16,660 nucleotides of DNA from Polaribacter sp. (GCA_029245665.1 JAQWOW010000029.1:1-16660); one strand, 5' to 3'; shown: positions 6,664-14,506, counted from the stretch's first letter. Numbers and translations are program-made. The notes: a model not told the origin generated them from the letters alone.

Positions 6664-8061
6664 ATGAAATATAGAATTGAAAAAGACACTCTTGGACAAG
6701 TAAATGTTCCTGCAGATAAATATTGGGGAGCACAAACAGAGCGTTCTCGTAATAACTTTAAAATTGGTGATGCAGCATCTATGCCGCTTGAGATCGTATA
6801 TGGTTTTGCTTATTTAAAAAAAGCAGCCGCATACACAAATGCAGATTTAGGTGTTTTAACTACAGAAAAAAGAGATTTAATTGCGAAAGTGTGTGATGAA
6901 ATTTTAGCGGGTGAATTAGATGATCAATTTCCTTTGGTAATTTGGCAAACAGGTTCTGGTACTCAATCTAACATGAATGTTAATGAAGTAATTGCTAACA
7001 GAGCTCATGAAATTGCTGGAAAAATTATTGGTCAAGGAGAAAAAACAATACAACCCAATGATGACGTCAATAAATCGCAATCATCTAATGATACATTTCC
7101 AACAGGAATGCATATTGCGGCCTACAAAAAAATTATAAAAACTACAATTCCTGGTATCACGCAATTAAGAGATACCTTAAAAGCAAAATCAGAAGCGTTT
7201 AAAGATGTTGTAAAAATAGGGCGCACGCATCTAATGGATGCTACGCCATTAACATTAGGACAAGAATTCTCTGGTTATGTAGCGCAATTAAATTTTGGTT
7301 TAAAAGCATTAAATAATACGTTGGAACATTTATCTCAATTGGCTTTGGGAGGTACAGCTGTAGGTACAGGATTGAATACTCCAGCTGGATATGATGTTTT
7401 GGTTGCAAAATATATTGCTAAATTTACAGAAATGCCTTTTGTAACTGCTGAAAATAAATTTGAAGCTTTGGCTGCACATGATGCTCTAGTAGAAACACAT
7501 GGAGCATTAAAACAGATAGCCGTTTCTTTAAATAAAATTGCCAATGATATTAGAATGATGGCTTCAGGACCAAGATCAGGAATTGGAGAGTTAATTATTC
7601 CAACAAATGAACCCGGAAGTTCTATTATGCCTGGAAAAGTCAATCCTACCCAAGCAGAAGCAATAACCATGGTTTGTGCACAAGTAATGGGAAATGACGT
7701 TGCTGTTACTATTGGTGGCACTCAAGGACATTACGAACTCAATGTTTTTAAACCTATGATGGCTGCTAACGTTCTACAATCTGCTCAATTAATTGGAGAC
7801 GCTTGCGTTTCTTTTGATTTAAATTGTGCTGTGGGTATCGAACCAAATCATGCAAAAATTACAGAATTAGTAAATAATTCTCTAATGTTAGTAACTGCTC
7901 TAAACACCAAAATAGGCTATTATAAAGCAGCAGAAATAGCAAATACTGCCCATGCAAACGGAACTTCGTTAAAAGAAGAAGCAGTGCGTTTAGGACATGT
8001 TACAAAAGAACAATATGATGAATGGGTGAAGCCAAAAGAGATGACTAGCGGCTTAAAGTAA
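6664..8061 (+). CDS. fumC: Class II fumarate hydratase
   Basis: This 465-residue cytoplasmic enzyme is expected to interconvert fumarate and L-malate in the TCA cycle without an iron-sulfur cluster. The fumarase/aspartase superfamily motifs are in order: TGSGTQSNMN at 96-105, SSNDTFPT at 140-147, GRTHLMDATP at 186-195 with the catalytic His H189, and the signature GSSIMPGKVNP at 318-328 with the catalytic Ser S319 on the mobile loop. The length matches class II fumarases, and the TGSGTQSN and THLMDATP wording favours fumarase over aspartase or argininosuccinate lyase. It has its own promoter and a strong terminator, so it is probably transcribed alone. Confidence 0.97.
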   Translation: MKYRIEKDTLGQVNVPADKYWGAQTERSRNNFKIGDAASMPLEIVYGFAYLKKAAAYTNADLGVLTTEKRDLIAKVCDEILAGELDDQFPLVIWQTGSGTQSNMNVNEVIANRAHEIAGKIIGQGEKTIQPNDDVNKSQSSNDTFPTGMHIAAYKKIIKTTIPGITQLRDTLKAKSEAFKDVVKIGRTHLMDATPLTLGQEFSGYVAQLNFGLKALNNTLEHLSQLALGGTAVGTGLNTPAGYDVLVAKYIAKFTEMPFVTAENKFEALAAHDALVETHGALKQIAVSLNKIANDIRMMASGPRSGIGELIIPTNEPGSSIMPGKVNPTQAEAITMVCAQVMGNDVAVTIGGTQGHYELNVFKPMMAANVLQSAQLIGDACVSFDLNCAVGIEPNHAKITELVNNSLMLVTALNTKIGYYKAAEIANTAHANGTSLKEEAVRLGHVTKEQYDEWVKPKEMTSGLK

Positions 8062-8083
8062 AAACATAAAGTTTAAAGTATCT

Positions 8084-8113
8084 AAAAAGCTGCATCCTCC
8101 ATGCAGCTTTTTT
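8084..8113 (+). terminator. Strong intrinsic terminator of fumC
   Basis: A perfect 12-bp stem (AAAAAGCTGCAT with ATGCAGCTTTTT) surrounds a 5-base loop CCTCC and ends in a T-run. It lies 22 bases after the fumC stop. Confidence 0.95.
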
Positions 8114-8374
8114 GGCTAAAATAAATTTTACTATATAAAGATAGATCTGCCTTTCCTAGGTTTTATATTTATAAAAATTTCTGAATAAGGTTATAATTCA
8201 TAAGTTAAAAAAAACTAAATGAAAAAAAAGTGATTTTTTTTTTTAAATAAATTAAAAGTGAGATTTAGGGAGAAATTAGCTAAATTGATTCCATGAAAAA
8301 ATACGCTTATCTATTTTTAAGAATCATTACAGTAGATTTATGTATGTTTGTCAATGTCAATTTAATCATTTTTT
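8114..8374. other. Gene-poor gap upstream of hutI
   Basis: Between the fumC terminator and hutI I see no gene I would defend. The stretch is very AT-rich, with a run of eight A near 8221 and of twelve T near 8234, and it carries the candidate hutI promoter box at its right end. A 35-codon reading frame at 8293-8400 overlaps the hutI start and is treated as chance. Confidence 0.6.
8343..8350 (+). promoter_or_regulatory. Candidate -7 box (TATGTTTG) for hutI
   Basis: TATGTTTG matches TAnnTTTG exactly and ends 24 bases before the hutI ATG. No TTG is seen at the -33 distance. Confidence 0.55.
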
Positions 8375-9610
8375 ATGACTCAATTATTCATCAATATTAA
8401 AGAATTAGTTCAAGTCAGAGATGAGTCAGTAAAAAAAGTTTCTGGCTCTGAAATGAGTATTTTACCAACTATTAAAAATGCTTTTTTATTAATCAAAGAC
8501 GAATTAATTTCTGATTTTGGCGCAATGAATGAACTCCCAAATTATTCTATTGATAAAACCATAGATTGTTCAGGTAGAATGGTATTTCCCTCATGGTGTG
8601 ATTCTCATACTCATATTGTTTATGCAGATAATAGAGAACAAGAATTTAAGGATAGAATTAAAGGTTTTTCGTATGAAGAAATTGCCAATAATGGTGGAGG
8701 TATTTTAAATTCTGCAAAAAAGTTAAATAAAATTTCTGAGCAAGATTTATATCAACAATCTTCAAAAAGGTTGGAAGAAGTGATTTCTCTTGGCACCGGT
8801 GCGATTGAAATAAAATCTGGCTACGGACTGACCGTGAATGCTGAATTAAAAATGTTACGTGTCATTAAAAAATTAAAACAAAATTATGATATTCCAATAA
8901 AAGCAACTTTTCTAGGAGCACATGCAATTCCAAAAAAATTTAAAAATAATAAAGAAGGGTATATCCATCTAATAATTGATGAAATGTTACCTAAGATCGC
9001 GAATGAAAATTTAGCAGATTTTATAGATATCTTCTGTGAAACAGGTTATTTTTCTGTAACTGATACTGATAAAATTCTAACAGCAGCAAAACAATATAAT
9101 TTAATTCCTAAAATACATGTAAATCAATTTAATAGCATTGGAGGTATTGAAATTTCTGCTAAACACAATGCGATATCTGTAGATCATTTAGAGATTTTAT
9201 CCGCTAGAGATTTAGAAATTTTAAAAATTTCAAACTCAATTCCAGTTGTTCTTCCTTCTTGTTCTTTTTTTTTAAATATCCCTTATGCATCGGGAAGAAA
9301 GATGATTGACAATGGTTTAGCTTTGGCAATTGCTTCAGATTACAACCCTGGTTCTTCTCCGTCAGGAAACATGAATTTTGTTATCTCTACAGCATGTATA
9401 AAAATGAATATAACACCAGAAGAAGCTATTAATGCTGCAACCATTAACGGAGCCTATGCAATGAATTTATCTCAAAAAGTGGGAAGTATTACAAAAGGGA
9501 AATTTGCGAACTTCTTTATCTCAAAAGAAATACCTAGTTTTAATTTTATTCCATATAATTTTGGAAGTAGCTCAATAGAAACTGTTTATACAAAAGGAAA
9601 AAAACAATAA
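8375..9610 (+). CDS. hutI: Imidazolonepropionase (histidine degradation)
   Basis: This 411-residue metal-dependent amidohydrolase is expected to hydrolyse imidazolone-5-propionate to N-formimino-L-glutamate, the third step of histidine breakdown. The metal site motif DSHTH at 76-80 supplies H78 and H80; H183 (LGAHAIP), H248 (KIHVNQF), H271 (VDHLE) and D322 (SDYNPGSSPS) match the remaining ligand and catalytic positions of HutI. FKDRIKGFSYEEIANNGGGI at 91-110 and EIKSGYGL at 145-152 are characteristic substrate-pocket stretches. The length is normal. No hutH, hutU or hutG is in the window, so the gene stands alone here. It converges tail to tail with the wzc-like gene, with only 18 bases between the stops and no visible hairpin. 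Confidence 0.95.
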   Translation: MTQLFINIKELVQVRDESVKKVSGSEMSILPTIKNAFLLIKDELISDFGAMNELPNYSIDKTIDCSGRMVFPSWCDSHTHIVYADNREQEFKDRIKGFSYEEIANNGGGILNSAKKLNKISEQDLYQQSSKRLEEVISLGTGAIEIKSGYGLTVNAELKMLRVIKKLKQNYDIPIKATFLGAHAIPKKFKNNKEGYIHLIIDEMLPKIANENLADFIDIFCETGYFSVTDTDKILTAAKQYNLIPKIHVNQFNSIGGIEISAKHNAISVDHLEILSARDLEILKISNSIPVVLPSCSFFLNIPYASGRKMIDNGLALAIASDYNPGSSPSGNMNFVISTACIKMNITPEEAINAATINGAYAMNLSQKVGSITKGKFANFFISKEIPSFNFIPYNFGSSSIETVYTKGKKQ

Positions 9611-9628
9611 GTTAATAATACTTTTTAA

Positions 9629-12076
9629 TTATTTTTTTAATTTCATAAAACGAATAACTTTTGAAAAAAGATTCTTGTTTTTTTCATTTTCATGATATCC
9701 ATCACTATACTTTCCATATCCGTAACCATAACCATAACCGTAATTATTAGTAACAAAAAAATCATTTAATACGAAGCTAATATTAGTAACTTCTTTGTTT
9801 TTATATTTATCATCTATCATTTTCATCATTCCTTTTTCAGAATAATCTTGTCTAACCACATAAATAATTGCATCTGCATATTTAAATAACTCTAAAGCAT
9901 CTGAAACTATTCCTACTGGAGGTGTATCAATAACAATATAATCATATCTTTCTTTGAGACTTTTAATCATTGAATCAGTAGTATCATTTAATAAAAGCTC
10001 TGAGGGATTGGGCGGAACTGGGCCGGACAAAATAATATCTAAATTTGGTATTTTACTAGAAATTATAGTTTCATCTAAAGTCTTTTGATTTATGAGGTGA
10101 TTGACAACACCAGAGTCATTTGGTAAATCAAAATCGTCATAAATTTTTGGCTTTCGTAAATCTAAACCAATCAAAATTGTTTTCTTTCCACTCAAAGCAA
10201 AAACGGATGCCATATTGATAGAAATCATTGTTTTTCCTTCACCACTTACCGAAGATGTTACCAATAATGTTTTAGATTCAACTTTCTCAGCATTTTTAAA
10301 CAAAAATTTAATATTGGTTCGAATAGCTCTAAATGACTCTGAAACAGAAGATTTCGGCTTAGTATAAACTGCCAGATTATGATTGTCTGTATTTTTACCA
10401 ACAACTCCAAGAACAGGAATAACATAATTATTTTGAATTTCTTCAACAGAATGAATTTTATTGTCTAATAGCTCTCTAACAATGATGAAAAAAAACGGAA
10501 TAATACACCCTAACATTAAACCAACTAAATAATTAAATTGTTGATTTGGGTAATTAGGCTCTTCGCCCAAATCTTTCGCTTTATCAATTATTTTAATATC
10601 CGATATATTGGCAGCAATTGCTGTACCAGCCTCATAACTCTTCTGTTTTAGATAGTTGTAATTCGCTTCCGAAATTTCAAAATTTCTTTGATATTTTAAT
10701 AATCCTTGCTCTCTTGATGGCAATTGTTTTAATTTGGAATTAGAAATTAAAAGTCTTTTCTTTAACTTATTGATTTTATCGTCATTTATGAATTTTAAAT
10801 TTACTATGTTTTCGATTAAATTATTTTTAACAGTAGCAATCTCAGTATTCAAAACCCTCAACCCTGGATAGCTTTCTGTGACCATCGATTTTAATCGCAA
10901 TCTTAAAGTTGACTTTTGAATTAGAATTGTAATCCCTTCAGCTATTTTTGTATCTTGAATTTTAATTAAAGCAGGTACAGGAATACCATCTACATATTGA
11001 TTGTGTGTTAAAATATAAATTTTTAATTTTTTTAAGTAATTGTTATATTCTGTTAGCTCCTTTTTCTGTTTTTCTAGTTCAAGTATTTCGTCATATAACT
11101 GAGAACCCTCAAGAGATAAATCAAAAATATTATAACGCTCTTTATAAATTCCGATCTCCTTTTCTATTTTATTTAAACTATCTTTTTCTATTGCAAAAAG
11201 TTCGTCAATATACTTTTTAGTATTGATGGCATATTGTATCTTTTGCTCCTGTTTATCTTCACCAAGTATTTTTACAGTTGCGTTTAAATAATCTACGATT
11301 CTATTTTTATTGGGCCCGCTCATAGAAAGTGATAAAAGAGAAGCTGCGTCGGTAATTTCTTTTACACTTATATCTTTGAATGCGCCAACTGTATCATCGA
11401 AATCCTGAAAACTAATAAAATAAATTTTTCCAATTTTCAATAAATTATTTTTTTGAAGAGAAAAATTTAAAAAAGGAGTTTCAATAACTTCATCTATGTC
11501 AAACTCCTTTGAAAAACTAGGTTCTGAAGATGAATATTTAGATATAATATTTGTATCATAATTTATCAAATTATCTGGCTCATCACTATTAAAATCAAAA
11601 GATAATTTTAAAGTATTCTTCCCTACAATTTCTATTTTTAAAAGTTTATTTAGTAATTGTGGTTTATCTGTTTGCAGCTTAACTGTAAAAGGTGTGTGCC
11701 CATATATATCCTCATTTCTGTACTCACCTTCTTTGAGATAGCTTACAAAAAAACTTGTTTTTTTAACTACTTTTTCATTGTGGGATCTAGAATTTAAAAT
11801 TACCTTAATGCTTTCTATTTCATCGCTTGCTCCTCCCCAATTAAAAGCAATATTAGTACCCGTAGAAAACAATGGGTTATTCTCTTCTTTTATAGAAATT
11901 ATAGTGCTTAACGTATATTTTTTTTGTTTGTAGCCATTCAAGAAATTGGCTATAATTAAAGCAGTAAGGATCGTTATAGAAAAAAGTTTCCAATATGATA
12001 TTAATTTTAAAATATAAAATCTTAAATCTATATGATCTTTAGCATTTGGTATCTTAAAATTTTTTTTATAATTCAT
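9629..12076 (-). CDS. Wzc-like polysaccharide co-polymerase and tyrosine autokinase
   Basis: This 815-residue inner-membrane protein is expected to control chain length and export of a surface polysaccharide with the neighbouring Wza-like protein. Residues 20-47 hold the first membrane helix, 55-500 the periplasmic Wzz-type region with coiled-coil-rich stretches at about 285-350 and 410-480, and 515-535 the second helix. The BY-kinase domain follows, with Walker A GEGKT at 612-616 (K615), Walker A' ILIGLDLR at 634-641 and Walker B YIVIDTPP at 713-720 (D717). Walker A' has Gly at 637 where E. coli Wzc has Asp; from memory this is seen in other Bacteroidetes. The tail has a tyrosine cluster: Y779, 781, 783, 785, 787, 790 and 794. 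An open frame extends upstream to 12178 but overlaps the wza-like gene; the ATG at 12074-12076, 5 bases after that gene's stop, gives a natural N-terminus. Confidence 0.93.
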   Translation of the reverse strand: MNYKKNFKIPNAKDHIDLRFYILKLISYWKLFSITILTALIIANFLNGYKQKKYTLSTIISIKEENNPLFSTGTNIAFNWGGASDEIESIKVILNSRSHNEKVVKKTSFFVSYLKEGEYRNEDIYGHTPFTVKLQTDKPQLLNKLLKIEIVGKNTLKLSFDFNSDEPDNLINYDTNIISKYSSSEPSFSKEFDIDEVIETPFLNFSLQKNNLLKIGKIYFISFQDFDDTVGAFKDISVKEITDAASLLSLSMSGPNKNRIVDYLNATVKILGEDKQEQKIQYAINTKKYIDELFAIEKDSLNKIEKEIGIYKERYNIFDLSLEGSQLYDEILELEKQKKELTEYNNYLKKLKIYILTHNQYVDGIPVPALIKIQDTKIAEGITILIQKSTLRLRLKSMVTESYPGLRVLNTEIATVKNNLIENIVNLKFINDDKINKLKKRLLISNSKLKQLPSREQGLLKYQRNFEISEANYNYLKQKSYEAGTAIAANISDIKIIDKAKDLGEEPNYPNQQFNYLVGLMLGCIIPFFFIIVRELLDNKIHSVEEIQNNYVIPVLGVVGKNTDNHNLAVYTKPKSSVSESFRAIRTNIKFLFKNAEKVESKTLLVTSSVSGEGKTMISINMASVFALSGKKTILIGLDLRKPKIYDDFDLPNDSGVVNHLINQKTLDETIISSKIPNLDIILSGPVPPNPSELLLNDTTDSMIKSLKERYDYIVIDTPPVGIVSDALELFKYADAIIYVVRQDYSEKGMMKMIDDKYKNKEVTNISFVLNDFFVTNNYGYGYGYGYGKYSDGYHENEKNKNLFSKVIRFMKLKK
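9713..9742 (-). repeat. Six-base tandem repeat encoding (Tyr-Gly)5 in the Wzc tail
   Basis: Five consecutive six-base units of the form TAyGGn encode Tyr-Gly five times (residues 779-788 of the Wzc-like kinase). Loss or gain of units would change the number of phosphorylatable tyrosines without shifting the frame. Confidence 0.85.
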
Positions 12077-12081
12077 AAAGA

Positions 12082-12864
12082 CTATAAGTTTCTGGCTAAA
12101 ATAAAAGTAGAAGTTAATAATGTAAAGATTGATATTACTGTTGAAAGAGTCTGTAAACCAGTAGTTCCAGTACCCCAAGATTTTTGTTTTAAGGGAATGA
12201 CATTAATAATATCGTTAGATTTAATATAAAAAACATCTGAGTTAAAAGCATTTATATCTGTTAAATCAATAAGAAACTTTTCAGTACCCGAAATTGAATT
12301 TCTTATCACTTCTACTTTCTTTCTATTACCAACAATTGAAATATCACCGGAGTTTGCAATTGCATCAATAATAGAAACTTTGTTTTGAAAAACTACTTTT
12401 AACCCAGGTTCTGAAACTTCTCCAATAACAGTATATCGAATACCCGATAATTTAACTGATACAAAAATATCTTCACTATTTTTTATAAACTTCTTTAATT
12501 TTTTTTCAATTTTTTTTCTAACTTCCGTGGTGGTGTATCCCAAAACATTTATTGTTCCTAAAATTGGCATTCTTATATTGCCATAAATATCAATACTATA
12601 ATCTGAAAGGTAACCGTTTTCTATTGAATAATTTTGATTTCCAGAATTTTGCTTGTTAAAAATTGCAACTAACTTTTCCTCATTAGAAATAATATCAATA
12701 TTCAATAAGTCATCAACTTGTAATTTGTATGGAATATCATTTATTCTTTTTAATTCTTTTTTCTGAATTGGATTTCCTTGTAAATAAATTAAGTCTTTAC
12801 CAGAGACACATGAAAAAAGAATAAAGAATAATAAGAATAGTAAAAAATACTTTTTCATTTTCAT
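12082..12864 (-). CDS. Wza-like polysaccharide export outer-membrane lipoprotein
   Basis: This 260-residue protein is expected to form or line the outer-membrane exit channel for a polysaccharide. The N-terminus MKMKKYFLLFLLFFILFSC is a lipoprotein signal with the lipobox LFSC, so C19 would be lipidated. A polysaccharide-export domain spans about 46-140 (YKLQVDDLLNIDI and GNIRMPILGTINVLGYTTTEV), followed by one SLBB-like domain at about 142-200 (YTVIGEVSEPG, DAIANSGDI). Residues 236-257 are hydrophobic and probably anchor the C-terminus in the outer membrane. It is shorter than E. coli Wza (about 380 residues, more SLBB repeats), which is usual for flavobacterial members. The start could be M1 or M3. 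It is the first gene of a two-gene unit with the Wzc-like kinase. Confidence 0.9.
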   Translation of the reverse strand: MKMKKYFLLFLLFFILFSCVSGKDLIYLQGNPIQKKELKRINDIPYKLQVDDLLNIDIISNEEKLVAIFNKQNSGNQNYSIENGYLSDYSIDIYGNIRMPILGTINVLGYTTTEVRKKIEKKLKKFIKNSEDIFVSVKLSGIRYTVIGEVSEPGLKVVFQNKVSIIDAIANSGDISIVGNRKKVEVIRNSISGTEKFLIDLTDINAFNSDVFYIKSNDIINVIPLKQKSWGTGTTGLQTLSTVISIFTLLTSTFILARNL

Positions 12865-12887
12865 TTTATTTTTATCTTCAATAATTA

Positions 12888-12895
12888 CAAATACA
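12888..12895 (-). promoter_or_regulatory. Candidate imperfect -7 box (TGTATTTG) for the wza-wzc unit
   Basis: On the minus strand TGTATTTG matches TAnnTTTG except at one fixed base and ends 23 bases before the wza-like ATG, a spacing typical of this window. No -33 TTG is seen. The box touches the inverted repeat at 12894-12908. Confidence 0.3.
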
Positions 12896-12908
12896 CTTTT
12901 TAAAAGTG
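12894..12908. repeat. Inverted repeat in the wza / methyltransferase divergent region
   Basis: CACTTTT and AAAAGTG form perfect 7-base arms around a single T. It lies between two divergent genes, abutting the possible wza -7 box and upstream of the methyltransferase -7 box, a position suited to an operator. No T-run on either side supports a terminator. Confidence 0.5.
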
Positions 12909-12916
12909 GTGTGCTA

Positions 12917-12924
12917 TAATTTTG
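12917..12924 (+). promoter_or_regulatory. Candidate -7 box (TAATTTTG) for the methyltransferase gene
   Basis: TAATTTTG is an exact TAnnTTTG match ending 24 bases before the ATG at 12949. An upstream in-frame TTG at 12922 is the last part of this box, so it should not be the start codon. Confidence 0.6.
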
Positions 12925-12948
12925 TTTTATTTTCGCATTTTATTAAAT

Positions 12949-13725
12949 ATGAGCTTTAGAATCATCGAGTATATAAAATTTCTTTCAAAATCTTCAAATC
13001 AGCATGGGGTGCATTCTCCTTTTGTATATAATATAGTAACGCACTGTTTTTATAAAAAAATAAATCTCAATCAATTGGCGATTTTTTCAAACATTAAAAA
13101 ACAAATATTAAATTCTAAAAAAACGATTCTCGTTAATGATTTAGGCTCTGGTTCTAGAATTTTGAAAACAAATAAACGGGAGATATCTAAGATAGGAAAA
13201 ATAGCTGGCATTTCAAAAAAAAAGGCAGCTATATTAATTCGCTTGGTTGACTATTTTAAGCCCTCAAATATTTTAGAAATAGGTACCTCTGTTGGTTTAA
13301 GTACTTCTGCTATTAAAATTGGTAATGATAAATCTAACATTACCACACTAGAGGGATGTCTGGAAACAAGTAAAATAGCCGAAAATTTATTCAAAGAGCA
13401 AAAATTTAATAACATTCATATAATTACCGGTGATTTTAAAGACACCATCAAAAAAGCAATAAAAGAGAAGCAATTTGATTTTATTTATTTTGATGGAAAT
13501 CATACAAAAAAAGACACCTTAAAATATTTTAAAGATTGTTTATTCACAATAAAAAATGAATCTATTTGGGTTTTTGATGATATTTATTTGAATCAAGAAA
13601 TGAAACAAGCTTGGTCTGAAATAAAAAAACATCCAAAAGTTAGGGTTACTGTTGATATTTTTCATTGGGGAATCGTATTTTTTAAAAAAGGACAAGCTAA
13701 AGAACATTTTAAGATCAGAGTTTAA
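12949..13725 (+). CDS. Class I SAM-dependent methyltransferase
   Basis: This 258-residue protein has a Rossmann-type methyltransferase core. Motif I is LEIGTSVGLST at 109-119, an acidic motif IYFDGNHTK is at 179-187, and FDDIY at 209-213 resembles the metal-site region of O-methyltransferase-like enzymes (Methyltransf_24 type). The N-terminal region has HGVHSPFVYNIVTHCFY at 19-35 and a second Gly-rich stretch NDLGSGSR at 63-70, both of which I recall as typical of a flavobacterial family annotated only as class I methyltransferase. The substrate is unknown. The start is ATG at 12949, because the alternative TTG at 12922 overlaps the promoter box. It is followed after 60 bases by the adenosyltransferase gene, which has its own candidate promoter. 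Confidence 0.85.
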   Translation: MSFRIIEYIKFLSKSSNQHGVHSPFVYNIVTHCFYKKINLNQLAIFSNIKKQILNSKKTILVNDLGSGSRILKTNKREISKIGKIAGISKKKAAILIRLVDYFKPSNILEIGTSVGLSTSAIKIGNDKSNITTLEGCLETSKIAENLFKEQKFNNIHIITGDFKDTIKKAIKEKQFDFIYFDGNHTKKDTLKYFKDCLFTIKNESIWVFDDIYLNQEMKQAWSEIKKHPKVRVTVDIFHWGIVFFKKGQAKEHFKIRV

Positions 13726-13749
13726 CAATTTTTTAGAAAATAATCGTTG

Positions 13750-13757
13750 TAACTTTG
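13750..13757 (+). promoter_or_regulatory. Candidate -7 box (TAACTTTG) for the adenosyltransferase gene
   Basis: TAACTTTG is an exact TAnnTTTG match ending 28 bases before the ATG at 13786. It suggests the gene is not simply read through from the methyltransferase gene. No -33 TTG is evident. Confidence 0.55.
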
Positions 13758-13785
13758 AACTCTTCAATCTTGAAACTCAAAAAAA

Positions 13786-14358
13786 ATGAAAATATATACA
13801 AAAACAGGCGATACTGGTACCACTGCTCTTTTTGGAGGAACAAGGGTTAAAAAATACAATTTACGGATTGAAAGTTATGGAACCGTAGATGAACTTAATT
13901 CATATATTGGTTTGATAAAAGACCAAGATATTAGTGATATTAATAAAAGCTATTTACTACAAATCCAGAATGAATTGTTCACATTAGGAGCAATGCTTGC
14001 AACTCCTCCTGAAAAAGAAACACTGAAAAATGGAAAACAAAGATTAAATATTCCAAAAATTGATGAAACTTCAATTCTATCTTTGGAAAAAAAAATAGAT
14101 AAAATAGATGAAGAGCTTCCTCAAATGACACATTTTATTCTTCCTGGTGGTCATCAAGCTGTGTCATTCTGTCACATAGCAAGATGTGTTTGTAGGCGCG
14201 CTGAACGATTATCTGTAGAACTGAATGATCAAGAAAAAATTAATACCAATATAATTATATACTTAAACCGTCTCTCTGACTATCTTTTTATGTTGGCACG
14301 AAAGTTGTCTAAAGACCTATTAGTAGAGGAAATTAAGTGGATTCCCGAAAAAAAATAA
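13786..14358 (+). CDS. PduO-type cob(I)alamin adenosyltransferase
   Basis: This 190-residue protein is expected to transfer the adenosyl group of ATP to reduced cobalamin, making adenosylcobalamin in the cytoplasm, usually as a trimer. The N-terminal ATP-binding stretch TKTGDTGTTALFGG is at 5-18, GTVDELNSYIG at 32-42, FILPGG at 117-122, ARCVCRRAER at 132-141 and YLNRLSDYLFMLAR at 159-172. These are the signature motifs of the PduO family, and the length fits a stand-alone enzyme. No other cobalamin synthesis or uptake gene is nearby, so the cell may salvage corrinoids. A MerR regulator of CarH-like architecture lies at the opposite end of the window, but nothing here shows a direct link. Confidence 0.95.
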   Translation: MKIYTKTGDTGTTALFGGTRVKKYNLRIESYGTVDELNSYIGLIKDQDISDINKSYLLQIQNELFTLGAMLATPPEKETLKNGKQRLNIPKIDETSILSLEKKIDKIDEELPQMTHFILPGGHQAVSFCHIARCVCRRAERLSVELNDQEKINTNIIIYLNRLSDYLFMLARKLSKDLLVEEIKWIPEKK

Positions 14359-14433
14359 TAAGTTCTTTTTTTATCGATTTTGTTAATTTATAAATTTTAT
14401 TTCACAATTAAAACATTGATTTTAAGCAGGTAA

Positions 14434-14466
14434 TGAAATTTAAACGTTCAATAACAGTAAATTTCA
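14434..14466. repeat. Inverted repeat upstream of the DUF2795 promoter
   Basis: TGAAATTTA and TAAATTTCA form perfect 9-base arms separated by 15 bases. The repeat ends 10 bases before the -33 TTG of the next gene, a position suited to a regulator site. AT-rich composition makes chance repeats more likely. Confidence 0.4.
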
Positions 14467-14476
14467 CAAAAAAGAC

Positions 14477-14506
14477 TTGCATAATTGCGTAAAAAAATTA
14501 TTTTTG
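14477..14506 (+). promoter_or_regulatory. Promoter of the DUF2795 gene (TTG-N19-TATTTTTG)
   Basis: TTG at 14477-14479, a 19-base spacer and TATTTTTG at 14499-14506 match both flavobacterial promoter elements. The box ends 20 bases before the ATG at 14527. It argues against the upstream in-frame TTG at 14485, which lies between the two elements. Confidence 0.75.

Noticed and set aside
7335..7721. A 128-residue minus-strand frame inside fumC.
   Set aside because: It is a shadow of strongly conserved fumarase coding sequence.
8293..8400. A 35-codon frame (MKKYAYLFLRIITVDL start) overlapping the hutI start, possibly a leader peptide.
   Set aside because: It has no promoter box at the usual spacing, it contains the hutI -7 box inside its frame, and it overlaps hutI. 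Chance is the better explanation.
12077..12178. An N-terminal extension of the Wzc-like protein by 34 residues.
   Set aside because: It would overlap the end of the wza-like gene by 97 bases; the internal ATG at 12076 follows that stop by 5 bases and begins a family-like N-terminus.
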